The notes under the pieces were generated by a model that searched no databases, was not told the DNA's origin, and saw only the letters and a list, made by a program, of their open reading frames with translations. From DASRIA01 sp963768885 (lineage in GTDB: Bacteria; Actinomycetota; Thermoleophilia; Solirubrobacterales; JBBDJG01): a stretch of 64,000 nt of DNA. Below are positions 8,987 through 16,974 of this stretch, piece by piece. The stretch spans positions 682,001-746,000 of the forward strand of contig CAVYJN010000006.1 in NCBI GenBank assembly GCA_963768885.1, in the 5' to 3' direction. Made by a program: the position numbers and the translations under genes. The first letter of the stretch is position 1, and each line of letters begins with the position of its first letter.

Positions 8987-9355
8987 TTGTCATCGGACAC
9001 GCAGAAACTGATCGAGGAGGGAGCCCGGCGCTTTCTCGACGAGCTCCCGGCACTCAGGCAGCTCAAATTGGTGCTGCGGCTCGATTTACGCGCACGCCGG
9101 GACTCGCAGACGTGGCGGATCGAGTTCCCGCAGATCGACATCAAGAAGGACGCCGCCGGTGACGCGAAGGTGATGGTCGTCGCGCCGCGCTCGCACTTCA
9201 ACGAGCTGGCCAAGGACGGACGCCTGCAGCATTGGCGTGATGCATACGAGAACGGCTACGTCCGGGTCGCCGGGGACGAGGCGATCCTGAAGCTCATCGG
9301 TAAGGTCATCGAGCGCCACGAGACGCGCCAGAAGATCAAGAAACGGAGGCTCTAA
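8987..9355 (+). CDS. Hypothetical protein, SCP2-like
   Basis: A 122-residue soluble protein from a TTG start at 8987. The second half (VMVVAPRSHFNELAKDG, then YENGYVRVAGDEAILKLIG) looks like the sterol-carrier-protein fold found in lipid-binding proteins; the match is by eye and weak. A TACGCT box sits 10 nt upstream. A GGAGG within its last codons serves the MaoC gene, which starts 5 nt after its stop, so the two are probably co-transcribed. A lipid or acyl-CoA binding role would fit the neighbourhood but is inference. Confidence 0.6.
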   Translation: MSSDTQKLIEEGARRFLDELPALRQLKLVLRLDLRARRDSQTWRIEFPQIDIKKDAAGDAKVMVVAPRSHFNELAKDGRLQHWRDAYENGYVRVAGDEAILKLIGKVIERHETRQKIKKRRL

Positions 9356-9359
9356 CCAA

Positions 9360-9884
9360 GTGGCAGAGACGGATACCAAGCAGGGCACGACCTTCGACCA
9401 GGCCTCACGCGAGGCCAGTGGAGCGCGGCCCTACGGGCGCTACCTCGAGGACTTCGAGGAGGGCGCCGTCTACAAGCACTGGCCGGCCAAGACCGTGACC
9501 GAAGCGGACGACCACCTGTTCTGCCTGATCACGATGAACCACCACCCGCTGCACATCAACGACGTGTACGCGGCCGAGTCCCAGCAGGGCCGCAACGTGG
9601 TGGTCGGGCCGCTGGTCTACTCGCTCGCGCTCGGGATGTCCGTGGGGGACGTCTCCGGGAAGGCGATCGCCAACCTCGCCACGGAGGACCTCAAGCACCC
9701 CGCGCCGGTGTTCCACGGCGACACGCTCTACGCCGAATCCGAGGTGCTCGAGGTCCGGCCCTCACAGTCGAAGCCTGACCGCGGAGTGGTCAAGGTGCGC
9801 ACCGACGTGTACAACCAGCGCAACGAGCTGGTGGCGACCTTTCGCCGTGCGGTGCTGATCCCGCGCCGCAACCCCGGCGCATAG
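9360..9884 (+). CDS. MaoC-family hydratase (candidate mesaconyl-CoA hydratase)
   Basis: A single hot-dog domain of 174 residues. The hydratase signature region reads ITMNHHPLHIND: the His is kept, while the usual catalytic Asp of GDxNPxH is Asn. As I recall, this Asn form is seen in MaoC proteins linked to mesaconyl/methylmalyl-CoA chemistry. Proposed reaction: mesaconyl-CoA plus water to beta-methylmalyl-CoA, the substrate of the lyase at 5.4 kb. The GTG at 9360 is preceded by GGAGG at 9345. The well-known mesaconyl-CoA hydratase of Rhodobacter is about twice as long, so the step assignment is moderate. Confidence 0.75.
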   Translation: MAETDTKQGTTFDQASREASGARPYGRYLEDFEEGAVYKHWPAKTVTEADDHLFCLITMNHHPLHINDVYAAESQQGRNVVVGPLVYSLALGMSVGDVSGKAIANLATEDLKHPAPVFHGDTLYAESEVLEVRPSQSKPDRGVVKVRTDVYNQRNELVATFRRAVLIPRRNPGA

Positions 9885-9960
9885 GCCAAAAACCCTGACC
9901 GACCGTCAATCCGGCAGAATGGCTGTATTCGCGCAGCAACAAAGGAGTCTCTGATCCCTC

Positions 9961-11787
9961 TTGAGTGAGAGCACGGCAACCACGCAGCAGCAGGAAGCAA
10001 CGACCAAGCACGAGGGCCTGAAGGCATGGGTGGAGGAGATCGCGGCGCTCACGCAGGCGAGCGCGATCCACTGGTGCGACGGGTCCGCGGAGGAGTACGA
10101 CCGGCTCTGCGCCGAGCTCGTCCAGAACGGGACGTTCGAGACGCTCTCAGAGGCGAAGCGGCCGAACTCCTACCTCGCGCGCTCCGACCCGGGCGACGTG
10201 GCTCGCGTCGAGGATCGCACCTTCATCTGCTCCGAGCGCGAGGAGGACGCCGGGCCGACCAACAACTGGCGCGACCCGGCCGAGATGCGCGACGTGCTCA
10301 AGGGCCTGTTCCGCGGGTCGATGCAGGGGCGCACGATGTACGTCGTGCCGTTCTCGATGGGCCCGCTCGGCTCGCCGATCGCGCACATCGGCGTGCAGCT
10401 CACCGACTCCGCGTACGTCGCGGTCAGCATGCGGATCATGACCCGCATGGGGAAGGGCGCGCTCGAGGTGCTCGGCGCCGACGGGAACTTCGTGCCCTGC
10501 GTGCACTCCGTCGGCTATCCGCTCGCGGATGGGCGCGACGACGTGCCGTGGCCGTGCGACGAGAGCAACAAGTACATCGTGCACTTGCCCGAGAGCCGTG
10601 AGATCTGGTCGTACGGCTCGGGGTACGGCGGCAACGCGCTGCTCGGCAAGAAGTGCTTCGCGCTGCGCATCGCCTCCGTGATGGCGCGTGACGAGGGCTG
10701 GATGGCCGAGCACATGCTGATCCTCAAGCTCACGTCGCCCGAGGGGACCACGAAGTACGTGACTGGCGCGTTTCCCTCGGCCTGCGGCAAGACGAACCTC
10801 GCGATGTTGATCCCGACGCTTCCCGGCTGGAAGGTCGAGACGATCGGGGACGACATCGCGTGGATGAAGTTCGGCCCGGACGGTCGCCTCTACGCGATCA
10901 ACCCGGAGGCGGGCTTCTTCGGCGTCGCGCCGGGGACGGGGGAGAAGACCAACCCGAACGCGATGGCGACGATCCGCGAGGGCTCGATCTTCACCAACTG
11001 CGCTCGCACCGATGACGGTGACGTGTGGTGGGAGGGCATGACCAAGGAGCCCCCGCCGCACGCGATCGACTGGCACGGCAACGACTGGACGCCGGACATG
11101 GACCATCCGGCCGCGCACCCGAACGCGCGCTTCACGACGCCCGCGTCGCAGTGCCCGTCGATCGCCGACGAATGGGAGGACCCCGCCGGCGTGCCGATCG
11201 ACGCCGTCCTGTTCGGCGGCCGCCGCGCGACCGTCGTGCCGCTCGTGCGCGAGGCGCTCGACTGGGAGCACGGCCTGTTCATGGGGGCGATCATGTCGTC
11301 GGAGACGACCGCCGCCGCGGCGGGTGACGTGGGCCAGCTGCGCTACGACCCGTTCGCGATGCTGCCGTTCTGCGGCTACCACATGGGCGACTACTTCCGG
11401 CACTGGCTCGAGATCGGGCGGAAGGCCGATTCCTCGAAGCTCCCCAGGCTGTTCCACGTCAACTGGTTCCGCAAGGACGAGGACGGCAACTTCCTGTGGC
11501 CCGGCTTCGGCGAGAACAGCCGCGTGCTGGCGTGGATATTCCGTCGCTGCGAGGGCGCCGCGGACGCGGTCGAGACACCCGCGGGGTTCGTCCCCGCCGA
11601 GGGCGCGCTCGACACGAGCGGGCTCGACGTCGGAGACGACGAGATGGCGGAGCTGCTGCGGGTCGACCCCGACGGGGTGCGTCAGGAGCTGCCGATGATC
11701 CGCGAGCACTTCGCGCGGTTCGGCGACCGCCTGCCGCGAGAGCTGCACGACCAGCTCGAGCGGCTGGAGCAGCGCCTCGAGCAGTAG
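9961..11787 (+). CDS. pckG: Phosphoenolpyruvate carboxykinase (GTP)
   Basis: A 608-residue GTP-type PEP carboxykinase, full length. It catalyses oxaloacetate plus GTP to PEP, CO2 and GDP, the first committed step of gluconeogenesis. Motifs: the substrate-binding region RTMYVVPFSMGP, the P-loop FPSACGKTNLAM near residue 270 with the reactive Cys, and the metal site ETIGDDIAWM. The TTG start at 9961 is chosen from the AAGGAG at 9941-9946. It would draw on C4 acids made by the ethylmalonyl-CoA pathway genes around it. Identification is secure. Confidence 0.95.
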   Translation: MSESTATTQQQEATTKHEGLKAWVEEIAALTQASAIHWCDGSAEEYDRLCAELVQNGTFETLSEAKRPNSYLARSDPGDVARVEDRTFICSEREEDAGPTNNWRDPAEMRDVLKGLFRGSMQGRTMYVVPFSMGPLGSPIAHIGVQLTDSAYVAVSMRIMTRMGKGALEVLGADGNFVPCVHSVGYPLADGRDDVPWPCDESNKYIVHLPESREIWSYGSGYGGNALLGKKCFALRIASVMARDEGWMAEHMLILKLTSPEGTTKYVTGAFPSACGKTNLAMLIPTLPGWKVETIGDDIAWMKFGPDGRLYAINPEAGFFGVAPGTGEKTNPNAMATIREGSIFTNCARTDDGDVWWEGMTKEPPPHAIDWHGNDWTPDMDHPAAHPNARFTTPASQCPSIADEWEDPAGVPIDAVLFGGRRATVVPLVREALDWEHGLFMGAIMSSETTAAAAGDVGQLRYDPFAMLPFCGYHMGDYFRHWLEIGRKADSSKLPRLFHVNWFRKDEDGNFLWPGFGENSRVLAWIFRRCEGAADAVETPAGFVPAEGALDTSGLDVGDDEMAELLRVDPDGVRQELPMIREHFARFGDRLPRELHDQLERLEQRLEQ

Positions 11788-11844
11788 TCCGCTGGGCGCC
11801 CCCGCGGGACCGGCCGGAAGGCGGAGGCCTTATTCCGAGGTGGC

Positions 11845-12444
11845 CTAGTGCGATTCGCCGGCGTCGGCCGCCGGGGGGCGGCTCTCCTCGGCGAGCGAGG
11901 TGATCGACAGCACGCCGCGTGAGGCCTCCTCGAGCACGTCGTTGGCCTCTTCGGCCGAGCGCGCGTACAGCTCCACGAGCAGGTGGATCGTGATCTTGTC
12001 CTCGTCGTGCTTGTGGAAGCGCACGTGGGTGAAGAACTCGCGGGTGCCGCCCTCGCCGAACGCGCCGTAGGTGAGCGAGTCCGCGGCCTCGGGCCCGGAG
12101 CAGACCTCGACCAGCTCCTGGTCGACCGTGACCGTGCACGAGGCGACCCAGGGGGTTCCGGTGACCATCCGCTCCCAGCGGTCCTCGATCGGCTCGACGT
12201 GGCCGTCGGTGAAGGTCAGGTGCGGCTGGTCGTGCATGCAGTCGAGGCACTGGACGACGGCCTCCTGGACCTCGTCGACGCGCTCCGTGAAGGTGCCCGA
12301 CTCCGGGTCGATGCGCAGGATCGCGTCGTAGTGGACCTGCGCCTCGAGGTTCTGCGACCAGCAGCGGTAGCAGCGCAGCCACGGGCGGCCGTCGTCGCTC
12401 TGCACGCGGCGCTCCGGCGGGCGGGGGCGCTCGGCCTCCGTCAT
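11845..12444 (-). CDS. Hypothetical protein with two CxxC pairs
   Basis: A 199-residue soluble protein. The N-terminal half has two Cys pairs (CYRCWSQN near residue 25 and CLDCMHDQ near 66) that could form a zinc ribbon. The rest is acidic and has no recognised motif. Its ATG is 2 nt from the stop of moaA upstream, so both are likely in one transcript, and a role linked to molybdenum cofactor is possible by context only. Confidence 0.65.
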   Translation of the reverse strand: MTEAERPRPPERRVQSDDGRPWLRCYRCWSQNLEAQVHYDAILRIDPESGTFTERVDEVQEAVVQCLDCMHDQPHLTFTDGHVEPIEDRWERMVTGTPWVASCTVTVDQELVEVCSGPEAADSLTYGAFGEGGTREFFTHVRFHKHDEDKITIHLLVELYARSAEEANDVLEEASRGVLSITSLAEESRPPAADAGESH

Positions 12445-12446
12445 CG

Positions 12447-13451
12447 TCAGCCTCCGATCCGGCTCATCGTGCGTTCCGGCTGCCGGAAGCCGGGCTCGCT
12501 CACGTGGTGCTTGAGCTCCTTGCGCCAGACCGCGTCGCGGATCACATGCTCGAGCTCCTCGTCGGTCGTGCCGTCGCGGAGGCGTTCGCGCAGGTCCGTC
12601 TCGTGCAGGCTGAACAGGCAGGTGCGCAGCTTGCCCTCGGCGGTCAGCCGCACGCGGTTGCAGTCGCCGCAGAAGGGCTCCGACACCGGGTTGATGAAGC
12701 CGATCTCGCCGCGCCCGTCGGCGAAGCGGTACACGCGGGCGGTCGAGTGGGACTCTCGCGGCAGCGCCTCGAGCGGGTGCACCGCGTCGATCAGCGCGCG
12801 CACCTCGGCGCCGCTCAGGACACGGTCCTCGGACCAGGAATGGTCCGCGTCGAGCGGCATGAACTCGATGAAGCGCACCTCGTAGGGCTTGCGGCGTGCG
12901 AGCTCGGCGAAGGGCAGCACCTCGTCCTCGGTGAAGTCGCGCATCGCCACGCAGTTGACCTTGATGGGCCTCACCTCGGGATGGCGCTCGAGCGCCTCGA
13001 GGCCGGCCAGCACCTGCGGCAGCGAGTCGCGCCGGGTGATCTGGAAGAAGCGGTCCCGCGAGAGCGAGTCGAGCGACACGTTCACGCGCCGCAGACCGGC
13101 CGCGACGAGGTCAGCGGCCATGCCCTCCAGCAGGTAGCCGTTGGTGGTCAGCGAGAGATCGCGCAGCCCCTCGATGCGGGCGAGGCGCTCGACCAGCTTC
13201 GGGAACTCCCGGCGCACCAGGGGCTCGCCGCCGGTGAGGCGCACGTCGGCGACGCCCATCGATGCGAACAGCCCGACGAGGCGCTCGATCTCCTCGAAGG
13301 TGAGGATCTCGGAGCGGTCGAGCCAGGGAAGGCCCTCCGCGGGCATGCAGTACTGGCAGCGGAAATTGCAGCGATCCGTGACGGACACGCGCAGGTCGCC
13401 GATCGGCCTGCCGTGGCCGTCGCGCAGCATCTCCAGCGGGCGCGTCGACAT
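12447..13451 (-). CDS. moaA: GTP 3',8-cyclase MoaA
   Basis: A 334-residue radical-SAM enzyme that turns GTP into 3',8-cyclo-7,8-dihydro-GTP, the first step of molybdenum cofactor synthesis. The SAM cluster motif is Cys28, Cys32, Cys35 (CNFRCQYC), followed by LTGGEP. A second cluster site is in the C-terminal part (CGDCNRVR and a third Cys in LRTCLF). The protein ends in the conserved double glycine (SRIGG). A TAGACT box 6 nt before the ATG gives a leaderless promoter, and a large inverted repeat lies about 70-115 bp upstream. No other moa genes are in the window. Confidence 0.95.
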   Translation of the reverse strand: MSTRPLEMLRDGHGRPIGDLRVSVTDRCNFRCQYCMPAEGLPWLDRSEILTFEEIERLVGLFASMGVADVRLTGGEPLVRREFPKLVERLARIEGLRDLSLTTNGYLLEGMAADLVAAGLRRVNVSLDSLSRDRFFQITRRDSLPQVLAGLEALERHPEVRPIKVNCVAMRDFTEDEVLPFAELARRKPYEVRFIEFMPLDADHSWSEDRVLSGAEVRALIDAVHPLEALPRESHSTARVYRFADGRGEIGFINPVSEPFCGDCNRVRLTAEGKLRTCLFSLHETDLRERLRDGTTDEELEHVIRDAVWRKELKHHVSEPGFRQPERTMSRIGG

Positions 13452-13457
13452 GGTCGA

Positions 13458-13463
13458 AGTCTA
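13458..13463 (-). promoter_or_regulatory. -10 box (TAGACT) of moaA
   Basis: TAGACT on the minus strand ends 6 nt before the moaA ATG, so transcription should begin at or near the start codon. The same hexamer precedes fbiC, the gene at 54845 and tRNA-Leu(CAA). Confidence 0.5.
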
Positions 13464-13517
13464 GCCCGCGGCCCCGCGCCGGCCGTGAAGGCCATCCGAG
13501 CGGAGAAAACCGCGGCG

Positions 13518-13567
13518 ATCTCGAGGCCCATCGGCGGAGCCCCCCGGCGGCCGATGGCCCTCGAGAT
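13518..13567. repeat. 18-bp inverted repeat upstream of moaA
   Basis: Arms at 13518-13535 and 13550-13567 (ATCTCGAGGCCCATCGGC against the complement of the other arm) match at 17 of 18 positions around a 14-nt loop rich in C. It lies 67-116 bp before moaA. No T-run follows on either strand, so it is not a classic terminator; an operator or RNA hairpin is possible. Confidence 0.6.
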
Positions 13568-13723
13568 GCTGTTCCGTCCGGTCGCGAAAAGATGCGGCGG
13601 GCGGAGCTTTTGTGCGGGTGATGCGGGTCCTGCTGCGAATCAATCACGCCATCCGTGACGCAATCCAACGTAGTCAACATATGGCCAGACGGCAAGCTTT
13701 TATTCAGGCCCGGCGCCCGCGGT

Positions 13724-14695
13724 CTATGGGGCGGCTGCTTCGAGCGTCGCCTCGAAGTCGGTGCCCGGGACTGCTCCGACCCCCGGCGACGTCGCGCCGG
13801 CGTCGCCGTACCTGGCGACGCCCGCCCGCACCTCTTCCCGCGAGCCGATCGCGGTGAGCGAGTCGAGGAAGGTGTCGGAGATGCCGCGCTTGGCCGCCTC
13901 GACGTCGCCCTTCTGCATGCCGGCGTCGAACGCGGCGATGTCTGCCTCGAAGCCGGAGCGCTCGATCATCGCGCGGTAGAAAGGAAGGCTCCAGTAGGTC
14001 ACGAGGTCGCGGCGCATGGTCTCGTAGGCCGACGCGCGATCATCGACCACCGCGGACGGCACCGCGGCCACGATGTCGAATCCCTCGAGGGTCTTGCCGG
14101 CGCGCTCGCGTCCGGCGCGGACCTCGGGCACCACGACTTTCTCGATGTAGGCGGGGTTGCACAGCCACAGCATCACCCCGTCGGCGACCTCGCCGGCGAG
14201 CTGGAGCATGTTCGGCGAGAGCGCGGCCACGTAGATCGGCAGCTCGGCGCGCGGCTCGTAGCCCATGAACCGGAACTTCGTCGGGAAGAACTCCCCGTCC
14301 GGCACCTCGGCGCCGGTCAGCATCGCGCGAACCGCGCCCACGTATTCGCGCATCGCGGCCACGGGCCGCTCGATCGTGGTGCCGTACCAGTTCTCCACGG
14401 TGACCGCGTGCGACACGCCGAGCCCGAGCACCATCCGCCCGCCGGAGAACTCGTCGATCGTCGCGGCCTGCTGCGCCGTCGCGACCGGCGTGCGGGAGTA
14501 GATCGGGAGCACACCGGTGCCGAGCCTGATGCTCTTCGTGGCGGCCGCGTAGGCCATCAGCAGCGTCAGCGAGTCACGGCCGGCGATGTGCGTCACGTAG
14601 ACGGAGTCGTAGCCGAGCTCGTCGGCGCGCTTGACGCGCGCGATCGCCTGGTCGAGCGATCGCCCCACGGATATGAAGGTGCCGAGACCGGCCAT
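13724..14695 (-). CDS. LLM-class (F420-dependent type) oxidoreductase
   Basis: A 323-residue TIM-barrel protein of the luciferase-like family. It shows the typical early strands (ISVGRSLDQAIARVKRADEL), the RLGTGVLPIYSRTP region, and GRMVLGLGVSH near residue 88. Proteins of this length in actinobacteria mostly use coenzyme F420, and the whole F420 pathway lies 16 kb away, so F420 is the likely cofactor; FMN cannot be excluded. The substrate is unknown. It follows the secreted hydrolase gene at 12 bp spacing on the same strand. Confidence 0.8.
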   Translation of the reverse strand: MAGLGTFISVGRSLDQAIARVKRADELGYDSVYVTHIAGRDSLTLLMAYAAATKSIRLGTGVLPIYSRTPVATAQQAATIDEFSGGRMVLGLGVSHAVTVENWYGTTIERPVAAMREYVGAVRAMLTGAEVPDGEFFPTKFRFMGYEPRAELPIYVAALSPNMLQLAGEVADGVMLWLCNPAYIEKVVVPEVRAGRERAGKTLEGFDIVAAVPSAVVDDRASAYETMRRDLVTYWSLPFYRAMIERSGFEADIAAFDAGMQKGDVEAAKRGISDTFLDSLTAIGSREEVRAGVARYGDAGATSPGVGAVPGTDFEATLEAAAP

Positions 14696-14707
14696 CGAGG
14701 CGAAACT

Positions 14708-16672
14708 CTATTCGGAGGGCGCCGCGGCGGGCAGCCGGCTCCCGGGCCTGGGCCCCGCGATCTCCGACAGCGCCCGCCGGAGGTCGCTCGCGGCCCCGCG
14801 GAGCGATCCGCTGTCGCCCGACAGCGTCACCGACCCCGGCACCCGCACGCGCCGACCGCCGAGCCGGCCCGCGACGGACCCGTTGCGCCGGAACACGAGC
14901 CGGCCACGCGCAGCGGCGCGCCCCGACACGCGCAGCACGCCGGTCACGTCACGACCGATCCGCAGGGTCCCGGAGATCCGGACCCCGGGCACGTACTCGA
15001 CGTGGTGAAGCTCGAGCGTGCGCTTCCCCGCGCGCGCATATCCGGCGCGCAGGCCGCCGACGTGCAGCACGTTCTGGTCGGCGGAGGCCAGCAACGCGGC
15101 GGAGAACACCTGATCGAGGGAGTCGACGAGCGTGAGGGCGACCGCCGAGAGGGTGCGCCCCGGCCGCCCGCCGAGTGCCACCGGCTCGAGCTGCGAGAGC
15201 GCACGTGGCGGCGCCGGCACGGGCGCGAAGTCGCGCCGGCGCGGGGGGCAGCTGCGCAGCGGGCGCCCCGCGAAGAAGTCGTCGGCCGCGCGCACGCCGC
15301 ACGTGCGGGGGAAGCCGCTCAGCACGGAGTGGCCCATCTCGGGGACCGTCAGGAGAACCGAGCCCGGGATCCGCGAGGAGATCCGCCGCGCCGACTCGAC
15401 CGGCGTGCGCAGGTCGTCCTCCCCGGAGAGCACGAGCGTCGGGATCTGGGGAAACGGCCCGTCGGCGATCGCGGGCTGTGTCGCGGCCGTGGGCCACTGG
15501 GCGCACAGCTGAAGGACGGGCGACGCGAACAGCGCCGTGGTGCGGTCGAAGGGGTGCAGCGCCGTGACGGGCACCTCGCGCAGCGCGGCCTCGGCGGTGG
15601 GGATGCGCGCCGGGGGCGGGGTGGTGCGATTCCACGGAAACGGTCCCTCCTCGCAGACCGTCGCGGTATACAGCGCATTGCTGAAGTACTCGACGGGCTC
15701 GGGCCGGCCGTTCCCGCGGTCGGCCTGCAGCGCAAGGCGCAGCAGCGGAGCGGGGTCGCCCGTCAGCGCCGCGCGCACCGCGCCCGGAAGATAGGCGCGC
15801 AGGGTGGGGTCGAAGTCGCCCGCGAACAGCAGGTCCAGCAGTCGCACGCTGCCGATGCGCGCACGGTGGCGACGGCCCTCGGCCGACACGAGCGGCCCGT
15901 ACACGAAGCCCGTCGTCCGCATGCGGCGCACGAGTGCCGCGACGTCGGCGACCGGGTCGGTCGTGATGTCGGAGCAGGCCGCGCGTGCACACAGCGAGCG
16001 CAGGACCCGGGGCACGGCGGCGATGCTCTCCTGGGAGAACGGTCCCGGCCCGGTGGGCTCGACCACCGAGTCGAGCACCAGGCGCTCGAGGTGCTGCGGG
16101 TAACGGGCGGCGTAGGCGAGCGCGACCTTCGTCCCGTACGAGACGCCGAAGAGCGCGATGCGCTCGACGCCGATCGCCTGACGGACCGCCTCGATGTCCT
16201 CGACGGAGTCGCGGGTCGTGTAGAAGGCGCGGGCGGGGCCGATGCTCTGGGCGCATGCGGCGGCCTGCGCGGCCTGCTTCAGCGGTGTCCGCGTGACCGG
16301 CACCTGGACCCGGGGGCAGCGCAGCGCTCCGGAGAGACCGGTCCCGCGCTGGTCGAACACGACGAGGTCGCGGTTGCGCAGGCCGGAGAGGAACGTGCCC
16401 GCCCAGTCGGGCAGGTAGGGGGTGGCGGCCTCGCCGGGCCCTCCGGCGAGCGTGATCAGCGCACCCTGGCGCTTCCCCAGCGCCTCGAGTCGCTCGACGT
16501 GGAGCTTCACCGTCCCGGGGACGGCTCCGGCGCGGTCGAGCGGGACGGGCACGGTGCCGCACTGGATGTCGGAGCCGCGCTGGCACGGCTTGAAGGCGAC
16601 CGCCGCCTGCGACACCGCGGCGGGACACGCAGCCGTGACGGCTGCGACGAGGATCCCTGCCAAGTGCCGCAT
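14708..16672 (-). CDS. Secreted alpha/beta hydrolase with C-terminal beta domain
   Basis: A 654-residue exported hydrolase. A signal peptide (LAGILVAAVTAACPAAVSQA) precedes an alpha/beta-hydrolase core of the tripeptidyl-aminopeptidase/proline iminopeptidase type: oxyanion region LAGGPGEA, FDQRGTG, nucleophile elbow GVSYGTK, acid in LVLSGEDDLRTPVE and the catalytic His in PEMGHSV. After about residue 480 comes a repetitive beta-rich region (VSGRAAARGRLVFRRNG) not found in the core family. Likely an exopeptidase outside the membrane. A TAGAGT box 6 nt before the ATG indicates a leaderless start. Confidence 0.8.
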   Translation of the reverse strand: MRHLAGILVAAVTAACPAAVSQAAVAFKPCQRGSDIQCGTVPVPLDRAGAVPGTVKLHVERLEALGKRQGALITLAGGPGEAATPYLPDWAGTFLSGLRNRDLVVFDQRGTGLSGALRCPRVQVPVTRTPLKQAAQAAACAQSIGPARAFYTTRDSVEDIEAVRQAIGVERIALFGVSYGTKVALAYAARYPQHLERLVLDSVVEPTGPGPFSQESIAAVPRVLRSLCARAACSDITTDPVADVAALVRRMRTTGFVYGPLVSAEGRRHRARIGSVRLLDLLFAGDFDPTLRAYLPGAVRAALTGDPAPLLRLALQADRGNGRPEPVEYFSNALYTATVCEEGPFPWNRTTPPPARIPTAEAALREVPVTALHPFDRTTALFASPVLQLCAQWPTAATQPAIADGPFPQIPTLVLSGEDDLRTPVESARRISSRIPGSVLLTVPEMGHSVLSGFPRTCGVRAADDFFAGRPLRSCPPRRRDFAPVPAPPRALSQLEPVALGGRPGRTLSAVALTLVDSLDQVFSAALLASADQNVLHVGGLRAGYARAGKRTLELHHVEYVPGVRISGTLRIGRDVTGVLRVSGRAAARGRLVFRRNGSVAGRLGGRRVRVPGSVTLSGDSGSLRGAASDLRRALSEIAGPRPGSRLPAAAPSE

Positions 16673-16678
16673 GCAGTG

Positions 16679-16684
16679 ACTCTA
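16679..16684 (-). promoter_or_regulatory. -10 box (TAGAGT) of the secreted hydrolase gene
   Basis: TAGAGT on the minus strand ends 6 nt before the ATG at 16672, matching the moaA arrangement. Confidence 0.4.
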
Positions 16685-16716
16685 CCGACCGCCCGACGGG
16701 CCGGTGACCGCGTCAG

Positions 16717-16872
16717 TCAGCCGCGCAACAGCAGCGCCACGAGCACCGCGGCAAACGCGATCTGCCCGAACCCGGACGCCGTTCCCCACCCGGCCCCGAA
16801 CGCCCAGGCGACCAGGGTCACGACCAGGAACACCCCGCCGAGCAACCCGAGCTGCCGCGCACCCGTACCCAC
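16717..16872 (-). CDS. Small predicted membrane protein, 51 aa
   Basis: A short frame from GTG at 16872 to TGA at 16717. Two hydrophobic segments fit membrane helices: LGLLGGVFLVVTLVAWAF (residues 8-25) and IAFAAVLVALLL (38-49), joined by a glycine-rich turn. The composition is unlike a random frame in 70% GC DNA, which would be Arg/Ala/Pro rich. It starts directly beside the tandem hairpin repeats and ends 45 bp before the hydrolase gene. No family is recognised. Coding status is moderately supported. Confidence 0.5.
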   Translation of the reverse strand: MGTGARQLGLLGGVFLVVTLVAWAFGAGWGTASGFGQIAFAAVLVALLLRG

Positions 16873-16873
16873 C

Positions 16874-16961
16874 GAGCTCCCGTCATTTCCGCCTAAGGAA
16901 ATGACGGCATTCCCGATCCCTCGGAGCTCCCGGAATTCCCGGCTAAGGAAATGACGGCATA
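16874..16961. repeat. CCTTAGCCGG hairpin elements, copies 3 and 4 (tandem)
   Basis: Two 38-bp units at 16874-16911 and 16924-16961, 50 bp apart, both running from GAGCTCC to AATGACGGCAT. The first contains a perfect hairpin (16880-16907: 11-bp arms, loop GCCTAA). The second keeps the core GGCTAAGG, but its outer arm has changed. They lie between the mutase stop and the small membrane gene and relate to copies 1 and 2 by the loop and flanking CC/GG pairs. Confidence 0.65.
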
Positions 16962-16974
16962 TTCCGTCCCATCC

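Noticed and set aside
13464..13723. Molybdenum-cofactor riboswitch before moaA
   Set aside because: The leader seems absent (leaderless -10 box 6 nt from the ATG) and I could not find the expected multi-stem core; only a simple inverted repeat is present.
13655..16954. Open frame of more than 1000 codons on the plus strand
   Set aside because: It lies antisense to the LLM and hydrolase genes, is rich in Arg, Gly and His, and has no motifs; long antisense frames are common at this GC content.
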